A DNA stretch of 64,000 bases. Source: Gemmatimonadota bacterium. GTDB taxonomy: Bacteria; Gemmatimonadota; Gemmatimonadetes; Gemmatimonadales; Gemmatimonadaceae. Below, in pieces: positions 44,947 through 53,395 of the stretch. The stretch spans positions 1,116,001 to 1,180,000 of the forward strand of contig JADJRJ010000028.1 in assembly GCA_016712265.1 (NCBI GenBank), written 5' to 3'. A model generated the notes under the pieces. That model searched no databases. It saw only the letters and a program-made list of their open reading frames with translations, and had not been told where the DNA came from. The stretch's first letter is position 1, and each line of letters opens with the position of its first letter. A program made the position numbers and the translations under genes.

Positions 44947-46523
44947 ATGCCGGGAGGGCAACGGTGACGAGTCTGGTGGAGTGGTTGGAAGCCGCCGCGG
45001 CGACGCGGCCGGACCACATCGCGGTGGAGGCCCCGCCGGCGGGAGGGATGACCTACGCCGAGCTGGACCTCCTCAGCGATCGCGTGCGCGATCGCCTGGT
45101 TGCCATGGGGGTGGTCCGGGGCGACCGGGTGGGGGTCTACGCGCGAAAGTCGATCGACGCATACGCGGCCATGCTCGGTGCCATGAAAGCGGGGGCGGCG
45201 TACGTTCCGGTCGACTATTCCGCGCCGGCCTGGCGCACGGCCTACATCCTGTCTGACTGCGCGGTCCGCGTGGCGATTCTCGAGGCCACGTTGGCGGCGC
45301 CCTGGCGCGAGGAGATCGCGAAGCTGGGCGAGACGCCAGCGACGATTGAGCTGCAGGGGGCCGGCGACGGCTCGTGGCTGCATGCCGCGCTCGACGCGCT
45401 CGATGCCGTCGATGGGGCTCCGGTGCCGGTGGGGGACGTGTCGGTCTCCGCGGGCGACCTGGCGTACATCCTGTACACCTCGGGATCGACGGGGAAGCCT
45501 AAAGGGGTGATGCTATCCCACCTGAATGCGACGTCCTATGTCGATTGGTGCAGCGCGGCGTTTGCGCCGGCAGCGGAGGACCGCTTCTCGTCCCACGCGC
45601 CGTTCCACTTCGACCTGTCCATCCTGGACCTCTACGTCCCGCTGAAGCACGCGGCGACGGTGGTGCTGATCACGGCCGACCAGGGCAAGGAGCCCGCGGG
45701 CCTGGCGGCCCTGATCGCCGACCGGCGGCTCACGGTCTGGTACTCGACGCCGACCATCCTCACGATGTTGTCCCAGTACGGCAAGATGGAACGGCATGAC
45801 TACGGGGCGTTGCGCTACGTCTTCTTTGCCGGCGAAGTTTTTCCGGTCAAGCACCTGCGGGCGGTGATGGAGCGCCTGCCCAGTCCCCGGTACTTCAACC
45901 TCTACGGCCCCACCGAGACCAACGTCTGCACCTACCATGAGATCCCGGCGACGATCGAGCCCGATCGCACGGCGCCGTATCCCATTGGTCGGGTGTGCGA
46001 GCAGTTTCGCGCGCGGGTGGTCGACGAGGACGGGGCGGACGTCGCACGTGGTGCGGAGGGCGAGCTGGTGATGTCGGGCCCGGGGGTGATGCAGGGGTAC
46101 TGGAACCTCGCCGAGCGCACCGCGCAGGCCTTCTTTGTCGATAGCGCCGGCGGGCGATGGTATCGTACGGGCGACCTCGTGACCGAGGATGCGCACGGCG
46201 TCTTTACCTATGTGGGGCGACGCGACCGGATGGTGAAGCGGCGCGGATACCGGATCGAACTCGGGGAGGTCGAGTCCGGGCTGTACAAACACGCCGACAT
46301 CAAGGAGGCCGCGGTCGTGGCGCTCAAGGATGCCGATGGGGGCGTGCGCATCAAGGCGTTTGTTGCGTCCAGCGGCGTCGCACTGAACCTGATTGGCATG
46401 AAGCAGTTCTGTGCGCAGGTGTTGCCGTCGTACATGAGTCCGGATGCGTTCGGGTTCCTGGACGCTCTGCCGAAGACGTCGACCGACAAGGTCGACTACC
46501 AGCGACTCATCGCGATGGGCTGA
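44943..46523 (+). CDS. L-prolyl-AMP ligase (stand-alone adenylation enzyme)
   Basis: The 526-residue protein is an ANL-superfamily adenylation enzyme that activates an acid with ATP and loads it on a carrier protein. It has the A3 motif YILYTSGSTGKPKGVMLSH (from Tyr175), YGPTETNVC (321-329), TGD and RIELGEVESG, and the catalytic Lys516 in TSTDKVDY. Reading the ten specificity positions against GrsA-PheA by eye gives D224 L225 L228 Y267 F294 A296 L320 V328 C329 K516, i.e. DLLYFALVCK. The code I remember for prolyl-AMP ligases of pyrrole pathways (PltF, RedM, CouN4) is DLLYLALVCK, nine of ten the same. A GTG start at 44964 is an alternative. Confidence 0.9.
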   Translation: MNAGRATVTSLVEWLEAAAATRPDHIAVEAPPAGGMTYAELDLLSDRVRDRLVAMGVVRGDRVGVYARKSIDAYAAMLGAMKAGAAYVPVDYSAPAWRTAYILSDCAVRVAILEATLAAPWREEIAKLGETPATIELQGAGDGSWLHAALDALDAVDGAPVPVGDVSVSAGDLAYILYTSGSTGKPKGVMLSHLNATSYVDWCSAAFAPAAEDRFSSHAPFHFDLSILDLYVPLKHAATVVLITADQGKEPAGLAALIADRRLTVWYSTPTILTMLSQYGKMERHDYGALRYVFFAGEVFPVKHLRAVMERLPSPRYFNLYGPTETNVCTYHEIPATIEPDRTAPYPIGRVCEQFRARVVDEDGADVARGAEGELVMSGPGVMQGYWNLAERTAQAFFVDSAGGRWYRTGDLVTEDAHGVFTYVGRRDRMVKRRGYRIELGEVESGLYKHADIKEAAVVALKDADGGVRIKAFVASSGVALNLIGMKQFCAQVLPSYMSPDAFGFLDALPKTSTDKVDYQRLIAMG

Positions 46524-46525
46524 TC

Positions 46526-47674
46526 ATGGACTTTTCCTATTCCGCGGAGCAGGAGACCCTGCGCCGCGAGATCATCAAGTTCGCGAAGGAACGCCTGAAC
46601 ACGGGCGTGATCGCGCGTGACCACCACCAGGAGTTCCCCCGGGATCTCTGGCTCGCGTGCGGCGAGATGGGGCTCCAGGGCCTGCCCGTGCCGGAGGCGC
46701 TCGGCGGGGCGGGGATGGACCCCCTCTCCTGCACGATCGCGTTGGAGGCGTTTGGGTACGGCTGTCGGGACAACGGGCTGGTCTTCTCCGTCTGCGCCCA
46801 CCTCCTGAGCTGCGTGGTGCCCATGTGGCGCTTCGGGACCCCCGAGCAACAGGCCCGCTACCTCCCGCGGCTGTGCAACGGGACCCTGATCGGCATCCAC
46901 GCGATGACCGAGCCGGGGAGCGGGTCCGACTCCTTTGGCCTCAAGACGCGGGCCGTCCGCGATGGGGACGGCTGGCGCATCAACGGGTCGAAGACCTTCA
47001 TCTCGAATGCCCCGGTGGCGGACGTGATCATCGTCTTCGCTCTCACCGATCCCGCCAAGGGGTTCCACGGGGGCGTGACGGCCTTCCTGATGGAGCGCGA
47101 CACTCCGGGCCTCACGGCCTCGAAGAAGATCGAGAAGATGGGGATGCGCACGTCACCGTTTGGCGAGCTGGCCTTTGATGACGTTTTCGTTCCCGACACC
47201 GCCATCCTGGGCACGTTAGGCGGGGGCAGCGCCATCTTCACGCACGCTATGGACTGGGAACGGATTCTCCTGTTCGCGGCGCACGTGGGCCAGATGGAGC
47301 GATTGCTTGACCTCGGCGTGCAGTACGCACGCACGCGCCAGCAAGGTGGCAAGGCGATCGGCAAGTACCAGGCGGTGTCACACAAGCTGGCAGACCTCAA
47401 GGTGAACCTGGAAGCCTCGCGCCTGCTGCTGTACCGGTCGGCCACGAAGCTCGACCGGACGCGCGCGGTGTCGCTCGATGCCGCCATGACCAAGCTCTTC
47501 GTCAGCGAGTCGCTGGTGAAGGGGGCCATGGACGTGCTCCAGGTCTTCGCGGGGTACGGCTATTCCGTGGAGTACGAAATCGAGCGCGAGGTGCGTGACG
47601 CCATCGGGAGCCGCATCTACTCGGGCACGTCGGACATTCAACGCAACATCATCGCCTCATGGCTGCGCCTGTAA
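46526..47674 (+). CDS. Prolyl-carrier-protein dehydrogenase (acyl-CoA dehydrogenase family; PltE/RedW/PigA-like)
   Basis: The 382-residue flavoprotein has the family FAD/substrate motif MTEPGSGSD (127-135) and C-terminal GTSDIQRNIIA. Two details separate it from fatty-acid enzymes. The usual catalytic Glu before GTS is Ser (RIYSGTSDIQ), while a Glu stands in helix G, Glu245 in MDWERILLFA, the position used by isovaleryl-CoA dehydrogenase and, from memory, by PigA (Glu244). Beside a prolyl-AMP ligase it should oxidise prolyl-S-carrier to pyrrole-2-carboxyl-S-carrier. The ATG at 46526 lies two bases after the ligase stop. The open frame extends upstream inside the ligase gene and is not used. 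Confidence 0.87.
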   Translation: MDFSYSAEQETLRREIIKFAKERLNTGVIARDHHQEFPRDLWLACGEMGLQGLPVPEALGGAGMDPLSCTIALEAFGYGCRDNGLVFSVCAHLLSCVVPMWRFGTPEQQARYLPRLCNGTLIGIHAMTEPGSGSDSFGLKTRAVRDGDGWRINGSKTFISNAPVADVIIVFALTDPAKGFHGGVTAFLMERDTPGLTASKKIEKMGMRTSPFGELAFDDVFVPDTAILGTLGGGSAIFTHAMDWERILLFAAHVGQMERLLDLGVQYARTRQQGGKAIGKYQAVSHKLADLKVNLEASRLLLYRSATKLDRTRAVSLDAAMTKLFVSESLVKGAMDVLQVFAGYGYSVEYEIEREVRDAIGSRIYSGTSDIQRNIIASWLRL

Positions 47675-50223
47675 CCTCCCACGCGCCGCGCCCTTTGGGG
47701 GTCGCGGCCGCCGCTCTCGGGTCGGTGGATCGTCTTGCGGAGGCACGGGCGATGGGCGTCCTCGCCCTGCAGCTCGTGCTCGTGGCCCTGGTCATGAAGG
47801 GGCTCCGGATCGAGAACCCGGTCTTCCACGACACCATTGTCCCGCTCGCCTTTGGTGGGGCCCTGGTGCACCACTGGCTGCCGGCGGGTTGGCGTCCCTG
47901 GTTCTTCATCACGCTGTCCATCGTTGGCTACGGGCTCGTCTTCGGCGCGACCGGGACCCTCTGGTTCCTCGGGCTGTCCGGCGTGGTCATCGGCTGGCTG
48001 CACGCCCCGCTGCCGTTCCGCGTACGACTGGTCGGCTGGCTGCTCCTGGCGGCCGTGTTAGGCTGGGCCCGCGCGGGGAAGGTGGACGTCCCCTGGACCG
48101 GCGCGATCTGGCCGGTCTTCGGGTCGATCTTTTTCATGCGGGCCATCCTGTACCTGTACGACCTCCGGCACCAGAAGGGACCCACCAACTGGCGCATGGC
48201 CTTCTCGTACTTCTTCATGGTGCCGGGTGTGGCCTTCCCGTTCTTCCCCATGGTGGACTACGGGATCTTCCGGCGGACCTACTACGACAAGCCCGCGCTC
48301 GGGATCTACCAGACCGGCCTGCACTGGATCGTCCGCGGGGTCACCCACCTCGTGGTGTACCGCGCGATCTACCAGTACTTCACCCTCGCCCCGTCCGAGG
48401 TGGATAGCGGGGCAGAACTCGTCCAGTACCTGCTGGCCAACTTCGGCCTCTACCTGCGGGTCTCCGGCCAGTATCACGTGATCACCGGCATGCTGCACCT
48501 GTTTGGCTTCCGCCTGCCGGAAACGCACCGGTTCTTCTATGTAGCGGCGTCGCTGCCCGACCTTTGGCGCCGGATCAACATCTACTGGAAGGACTTCATG
48601 CAGAAGGTCTTCTACATGCCGGTGTTCTTCCCGCTCATGAAGAAGCGCGGCGAGGTGTTTGCCATCGTGGTGGCCACCTCCCTCACGATCGTGGCGACCT
48701 GGTTCCTGCATTCCTGGCAGTGGTTCTGGCTGCTGGGACGGTGGCTCTTCACGTCCACGGACGTGTTGTTCTGGGCCATCCTCGGCGTGATGCTCATCGT
48801 GGCCGCCCTCCATGAACGGAAGAAGGGTCGCGTCCGACCAGGGAGCCCGGAGGCGCGCACCTGGCAACATCAGGTACGCATCGGCTTCAGCGCGATCTTC
48901 TGGTTCGCCTTCATGGCGAGCCTGTGGGGGTTCTGGACCGCGCCCTCGGTGGCGGAAGGGCTGAACCTGTTCGCCGTCGATTCGTGGGACATGCGCGCGA
49001 CCCTCATGGTATTGGTCCTGGGCGTCGTGATCGGCGTGTCGGCCGGCTGGACCGAGCGTATTCGTCCCCCCGGGCACGAGGGGCTGGTGCCGCCCACGGC
49101 GCTCCGGACCGTCGTCAGTGCCGTACCGCTGCTGGCGCTTTGGGGGGCTGGCTCCCCCCGCATGGGCGAGCAGCTGCCGACGCTGGCGCGCGAAGTCGCC
49201 CGTGACCTTCGCGTAGCGGAACTCAACGCGCGAGATGCGGCCCAGCTGCAGCGCGGCTATTACGAGGAACTGGTCGGCGTAAACCGGTTCAATGGCGAGT
49301 TGTGGAACCTGTACGTGCAGAAGAGCGCCGACTGGCCGCGCCTGCAGGACCTGGGCGGCCTGCGGAAGACCAACGATATGTTGCGTGTCGAGCTCAATCC
49401 GTTCCTCGGCCTGATGTTCCACGGGCACCCGTTTCGTACGAACGAGTGGGGGATGCGGGACCAGTCCTACGACAAGGTGCCTGCCACGGACACGTGGCGC
49501 GTGGCCGTCCTCGGCCCGTCGTACGTCATGGGCGACGGCGTGCCTGACGGTCACACCTTCGAGGCCTTGATCGAGGGACGGCTCAACCGGGAACGACCCA
49601 TTGCCGGCCCCGCGCGCTGGGAGTTCCTCAACTTCGGCGTGTCGGAATACAGTCCGATCTCGAACCTCATCATCCTCGAGAACGGTCGAGTCACCGGATT
49701 CAAGCCCAACGCGATCCTGATCGTGGGCCACGGCGCGGACCTCATGACCACTGATCATGTGTTGTGGGGAATCAACAACGACGCCATCACCCACGACTAC
49801 CTGCGTCGGGCCGTGGACTCGGTGGGGATCACTCGCGACCTGCCCCGATCGGAGCAACTCAAGCGGCTGCGTCCCCTCGAGCGCCAGATCGTGACCGAGA
49901 CGTTCCGGCGGTTAAAGGCGGTCGGTGAGGCTGCTGGCGCCCGCGTCTTCTGGGTCTACGTCCCCACCCCGATGCAGAAGCCCACGGAAGCGCGTGAGGC
50001 GATGGTGATCGAGGTGGCCAAGGACGCAGGCCTGGACGTGATCGATCTTCGGGGCCTGTTCGCGGGGAAGGACGAGCTCTCGCTGGTCGTGGCCGACTGG
50101 GATCGGCACCCAAACGCGGAAGGGCACCGGCTCATCGCCGAGCGGCTGTACCAGGAACTTCTGACCCGTGCGCAATACCTCGGCGGCCCGCAAAATGCAG
50201 CAGTCTCACCCACGCGTCCCTGA
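47659..50223 (+). CDS. MBOAT acyltransferase fused to a C-terminal SGNH domain
   Basis: The 854-residue protein overlaps the dehydrogenase gene by 16 bases. Residues 1-530 carry about thirteen TM helices with MBOAT features: WPVFGSIFFMRAILYLYD, FPFFPMVDYGIFRRTYYD, NIYWKDFMQKVFYMPVFFP and catalytic-type His351 in ATWFLHSWQWFWLLG. Residues about 550-854 form an outside-facing SGNH domain with Ser621 in VAVLGPSYVMGDGV and His817 in DWDRHPNAEGHRL. DltB (MBOAT) and DltD (SGNH-like) do these jobs as separate proteins when D-Ala goes from carrier DltC to teichoic acid. Here the likely donor is the nearby carrier protein; the acceptor is unknown. Confidence 0.85.
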   Translation: MAAPVTSHAPRPLGVAAAALGSVDRLAEARAMGVLALQLVLVALVMKGLRIENPVFHDTIVPLAFGGALVHHWLPAGWRPWFFITLSIVGYGLVFGATGTLWFLGLSGVVIGWLHAPLPFRVRLVGWLLLAAVLGWARAGKVDVPWTGAIWPVFGSIFFMRAILYLYDLRHQKGPTNWRMAFSYFFMVPGVAFPFFPMVDYGIFRRTYYDKPALGIYQTGLHWIVRGVTHLVVYRAIYQYFTLAPSEVDSGAELVQYLLANFGLYLRVSGQYHVITGMLHLFGFRLPETHRFFYVAASLPDLWRRINIYWKDFMQKVFYMPVFFPLMKKRGEVFAIVVATSLTIVATWFLHSWQWFWLLGRWLFTSTDVLFWAILGVMLIVAALHERKKGRVRPGSPEARTWQHQVRIGFSAIFWFAFMASLWGFWTAPSVAEGLNLFAVDSWDMRATLMVLVLGVVIGVSAGWTERIRPPGHEGLVPPTALRTVVSAVPLLALWGAGSPRMGEQLPTLAREVARDLRVAELNARDAAQLQRGYYEELVGVNRFNGELWNLYVQKSADWPRLQDLGGLRKTNDMLRVELNPFLGLMFHGHPFRTNEWGMRDQSYDKVPATDTWRVAVLGPSYVMGDGVPDGHTFEALIEGRLNRERPIAGPARWEFLNFGVSEYSPISNLIILENGRVTGFKPNAILIVGHGADLMTTDHVLWGINNDAITHDYLRRAVDSVGITRDLPRSEQLKRLRPLERQIVTETFRRLKAVGEAAGARVFWVYVPTPMQKPTEAREAMVIEVAKDAGLDVIDLRGLFAGKDELSLVVADWDRHPNAEGHRLIAERLYQELLTRAQYLGGPQNAAVSPTRP

Positions 50224-50249
50224 TCGACGCGCCACCCCCGTTGCTCTTT

Positions 50250-50501
50250 ATGGACACCATCGAACAGACCGTCAAATCATTCATCCTGGACTCCTTCCTG
50301 CCGGGGGCCGATCCCAACCAGCTGGAGGTCGACACGCCGCTGATCACGGGCGGGATCCTGGATTCCCTCGCGACCGTCCAGTTGGCCGTGTTTCTGGAGC
50401 AGCATTTCAAGGTAGAGATCGCCGCGCACGAGACGGGGACGGAGAACCTGGACTCCCTGGCCCTGATCGGCGCGTTTGTGCGATCCAAGCTGGGGACGTA
50501 G
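50250..50501 (+). CDS. Peptidyl/acyl carrier protein (predicted prolyl/pyrrolyl carrier)
   Basis: The 83-residue four-helix protein has the phosphopantetheine site Ser39 in TGGILDSLATVQL. Start is the ATG at 50250; a TTG three codons earlier is less likely. The acidic helix II and LEVDTPLITGGILDS are typical of stand-alone carriers such as PltL, RedO and DltC. It lies 26 bases after the MBOAT-SGNH gene and 80 bases before the first halogenase, so it should carry the prolyl group through oxidation, halogenation and transfer. No phosphopantetheinyl transferase is in the window. Confidence 0.93.
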   Translation: MDTIEQTVKSFILDSFLPGADPNQLEVDTPLITGGILDSLATVQLAVFLEQHFKVEIAAHETGTENLDSLALIGAFVRSKLGT

Positions 50502-50581
50502 ACCAGCGACCTGTCGGGCGACGGTTGCGGGGTGCCTCGCGCGCGGTCCGACGTCACACTGATCAACCAGGGAATCGGGTC

Positions 50582-51916
50582 ATGAAGATGAAGACGGATG
50601 TTGCGATCGTGGGTGGCGGGCCGGGAGGCTGCGTCATGGCGATGTACCTGCTGGAGCAGGGGATCACGCCACTGGTCATCGAGAAGGAGACGTTCCCGCG
50701 ATACCACATCGGGGAGTCCATGACCGGGGAGGCGGGCAATCTGCTTCGCGGCCTGGGGCTCGAGGACATCCTCGTACGGAACGCCCATCCACGAAAGCAG
50801 GGAGTGAACGTGGTGGCGCGCAACGGGAACGGCTGGTGGGTTCCCGTCATGAAGCGCAACGAGGCGAACCAGCTCGAGCCGGCCCAGACCTGGCAGGTCC
50901 GGCGTTCCGACTTTGACCGGGACCTCATGGCTGAGGCCATCCGGCGTGGCGCGCGCTGGCTGCCGGGTCGTGCGGCGCAGGTGCGTCGGTCGGCGGATGG
51001 GACGGTGACCGGCCTCCAGGTGAACGGCGCGGATGGCGGGACGATCGAGGTGGAGTCGGAGGTCGTCGTGGATGCGAGCGGCCAATACACCTGGTTGGCG
51101 CACCAGGGGGTGACGAGCCCCAAGAACCCTGGTCGCTACGACAAGCAGATCGCGATCTTCTCGCAGGTGCGTGATACGATTCGCGGCGAGGGGTGGGACG
51201 GATCCGACCGTGCTCGGCACCCGGACAACACCTACATCTTCTATTCCGGCCAGTATCACTGGGCGTGGTTCATTCCGCTTGATGACGATGCGGTGTCCGT
51301 GGGGGTGGTGTCGCCGTCTTCGTACTTCTCGGCGAAGGGCGAGAGCCGTGAGGCGTTCCTGCGGCGAGAACTCGCCGAACTCAATCCCGAGATGGCGCGT
51401 CGGCTGAAGGACCTGACCCTGGTCGAGGAGGCGCGGGCCATCCCAAACTACTCGTACCACATCACGGAGTTCACCGGGAAGGGGTGGATGTGCATCGGTG
51501 ACACCCATCGGTTCATCGATCCGATCTTCTCGTTCGGGTTGTATGTCTCGATGAAGGAAGCGCAGTTCGCCGCCCCGGTGATCAAGCGCTACCTCGCGGG
51601 CGAGGGGCGGGACCTCCCCAACCCCTTCGTGCAGCACATGCAGCGGATGGAGGGGGCGATCGATCACCTGCAGGACCTGATCGACGGGTTCTGGGGGGCG
51701 TCGACGTCGTTTGCCTACCTCGTGAACAACCCGCGCACCCGTGACCAGATGATCGACCTGTTTGCGGGCCGCATCTACGACGTGACGCCGCAAACGCACC
51801 CGGCCATCCTTGAACTCCGGGCCCTGGCCGAGAAGGCGCGACAGAGCGGGGCGTTGTGGGGTGAGGACCGGCGGGGGACGGGATTCGTGCCGGCGGTGGC
51901 CTCGGTAGCAACATAG
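50582..51916 (+). CDS. Flavin-dependent halogenase 1 (PltA-like)
   Basis: The 444-residue protein has the FAD motif VGGGPGG (10-16), FPRYHIGESMTGEA, the halogenase signature WAWFIP (227-232), and HRFIDPIFSFGLYVS fitting the Fx2Px2Sx1G motif of halogenases. Lys72 in HPRKQG lines up by eye with the Lys of PltA (FPKKFG) that forms the halogenating intermediate. Carrier-bound pyrrole is the substrate of PltA, and a carrier gene is just upstream. The start is the ATG at 50582. Flavin reductase, which such enzymes need, is not encoded here. Whether chloride or bromide is used cannot be told. Confidence 0.88.
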   Translation: MKMKTDVAIVGGGPGGCVMAMYLLEQGITPLVIEKETFPRYHIGESMTGEAGNLLRGLGLEDILVRNAHPRKQGVNVVARNGNGWWVPVMKRNEANQLEPAQTWQVRRSDFDRDLMAEAIRRGARWLPGRAAQVRRSADGTVTGLQVNGADGGTIEVESEVVVDASGQYTWLAHQGVTSPKNPGRYDKQIAIFSQVRDTIRGEGWDGSDRARHPDNTYIFYSGQYHWAWFIPLDDDAVSVGVVSPSSYFSAKGESREAFLRRELAELNPEMARRLKDLTLVEEARAIPNYSYHITEFTGKGWMCIGDTHRFIDPIFSFGLYVSMKEAQFAAPVIKRYLAGEGRDLPNPFVQHMQRMEGAIDHLQDLIDGFWGASTSFAYLVNNPRTRDQMIDLFAGRIYDVTPQTHPAILELRALAEKARQSGALWGEDRRGTGFVPAVASVAT

Positions 51917-52066
51917 AGAAAACATCCTGCGTCGGGATGCAATCTTGATGTATGGTGTCGGGCACTCTGGTACTTGACGCTGGGTGTGGTTAGGCGCGAA
52001 TTCTGCGGATGAGGTCGCCACGGCTCCTGGCATCGCCGGGGGCCCCCACTCTCGCCGCGTCTGACC
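51917..52066 (+). other. 150-base gap between the halogenase genes, possible internal promoter or RNA element
   Basis: It is the widest gap in the plus-strand operon. It holds a small hairpin (CATCC at 51923-51927 with GGATG at 51935-51939), a -35-like TTGACG (51974-51979) with a poor -10 candidate about 17 bases on, and one copy of the GTTAGGC core (51989-51995). No reading frame is supported. Confidence 0.3.
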
Positions 52067-53389
52067 ATGCATCACGATGTCGCCATCCTCGGGGGAGGCC
52101 CCGGGGGAGCCACGCTGGCCATGCACCTTCTCCGGGAGGGACTCCGTCCCCTGATCATCGAGAAGGAAAGCTTCCCTCGATATCACATCGGGGAGTCGAT
52201 GACGGGGGAGGCCGTCAACGTCCTTCGGTCGCTCGGGCTCGGGCCCCTGATCGAGGCGAACGGGCACCCCACCCGCAAGGGGGCAGTGGTGCTCAGTTCC
52301 AAGGGCAAGAACTCCTGGTGGGTGCCCGTGATGTTGCGCGACGCCAACAACGAGCTGGTGGAAGGGGAGGCCTGGCAGGTGCGACGGTCGGTCTTCGACC
52401 AGACCCTGCTGGACGAGGCGGTCAACCGCGGCGCCACCTACCTGAAGGCGCGAGCGGTGGAGGTCGTCAGGGGGCCCGATCCGGACGAGGTAAGCGGCGT
52501 CGTCGTCGAGCATCCTGGCGGCCAACGCGAGGTGATCCCGACCCGGATGCTGTGCGACGTGACCGGGCAGGCGACCTGGCTGGCTCACCAGGGCGTGACC
52601 AGCACCAAGGAGCCCGGGCGCTACGACAAGCAGGTCGCGGTGTTTTCGCAGATCCGCAATACCGTGCGTGGCGAGGGATTCGACGGCGTGGACCGTCCCA
52701 CGCACCCGGACAACACGATCATCTTCTACGCGGACCTCTACCACTGGGCCTGGTTCATCCCGCTGGACGACGAGGTGGTCTCCGTGGGCGTCGTCGTCCC
52801 CAGTTCGTACTTCAATGGCAAGGGGGAATCCAAGGCGGATTTCCTCCGCCGGGAGCTGCGAGAACTGCACCCCGAGCTGGCCAGGCGGGTGCGCGACACC
52901 ACCTTGGCCGAGGAGGCGCGGGCGATCCCGAACTACTCGTATTACATCGAGCGTTTCGCGGGCAAGGGGTGGCTCTGCGTCGGGGACACACACCGTTTCA
53001 TCGATCCCATCTTCTCCTTCGGGCTCTACCTGACGATGAAGGAAGGGCAGTATGCCGCTCCGCTGATCCGTCGCTACCTTGCGGGGGAACTGGGCGACGG
53101 GCGCGAGGCCTTTGCGAACCACGCTCGGCGGATGGACACCGCCATCGACCACTACCAGGACCTGATTGACGGTTTCTGGGGCGAGGCGCAAGGATTTGCT
53201 TACCTGGTGAACAACCCGCGAACGCGAAACCAGGTGATCGACATGTTCGCCGGCCGCATCTATGACGTTACCGAACGTGACATTCCGGCGATCAAGGAGA
53301 TGCGGGCCCTGGCGCGCAAGGCGCGCGACGGCGGCCGCCTGTACGGCGAGGACCGGCGTCGCTCGGGGTACGCGACGCCTGCCGGGTAA
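52067..53389 (+). CDS. Flavin-dependent halogenase 2 (paralogue of halogenase 1)
   Basis: The 440-residue protein is a close paralogue of its neighbour over its full length (shared FPRYHIGESMTGEA, WAWFIP at 227-232, HRFIDPIFSFGLY, NNPRTR near the end). FAD motif LGGGPGG (8-14). At the catalytic-Lys position (HPTRKG) it has Arg70 with Lys71 next to it, so the active-site Lys may have shifted by one, or this copy may differ in activity. Two halogenases on one carrier suggest different ring positions or successive halogenations. It follows a 150-base gap and is six bases from the next gene. Confidence 0.86.
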   Translation: MHHDVAILGGGPGGATLAMHLLREGLRPLIIEKESFPRYHIGESMTGEAVNVLRSLGLGPLIEANGHPTRKGAVVLSSKGKNSWWVPVMLRDANNELVEGEAWQVRRSVFDQTLLDEAVNRGATYLKARAVEVVRGPDPDEVSGVVVEHPGGQREVIPTRMLCDVTGQATWLAHQGVTSTKEPGRYDKQVAVFSQIRNTVRGEGFDGVDRPTHPDNTIIFYADLYHWAWFIPLDDEVVSVGVVVPSSYFNGKGESKADFLRRELRELHPELARRVRDTTLAEEARAIPNYSYYIERFAGKGWLCVGDTHRFIDPIFSFGLYLTMKEGQYAAPLIRRYLAGELGDGREAFANHARRMDTAIDHYQDLIDGFWGEAQGFAYLVNNPRTRNQVIDMFAGRIYDVTERDIPAIKEMRALARKARDGGRLYGEDRRRSGYATPAG

Positions 53390-53395
53390 GCTCGC

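Noticed and set aside
46157..46525. N-terminal extension of the dehydrogenase frame into the ligase gene
   Set aside because: The 123 extra codons are a shifted reading of the ligase C-terminus; the ATG at 46526 gives the standard acyl-CoA dehydrogenase N-terminus.
44943..50501. A plain dlt operon for D-alanylation
   Set aside because: The specificity residues do not look like DltA, the dehydrogenase and halogenases have no place in D-alanylation, and other genes indicate an outer membrane without teichoic acids.
44943..53389. A prodigiosin- or pyoluteorin-type antibiotic cluster
   Set aside because: No polyketide synthase, peptide synthetase, condensing enzyme or resistance/export gene is found nearby; the MBOAT-SGNH fusion instead points to attachment to an envelope component.
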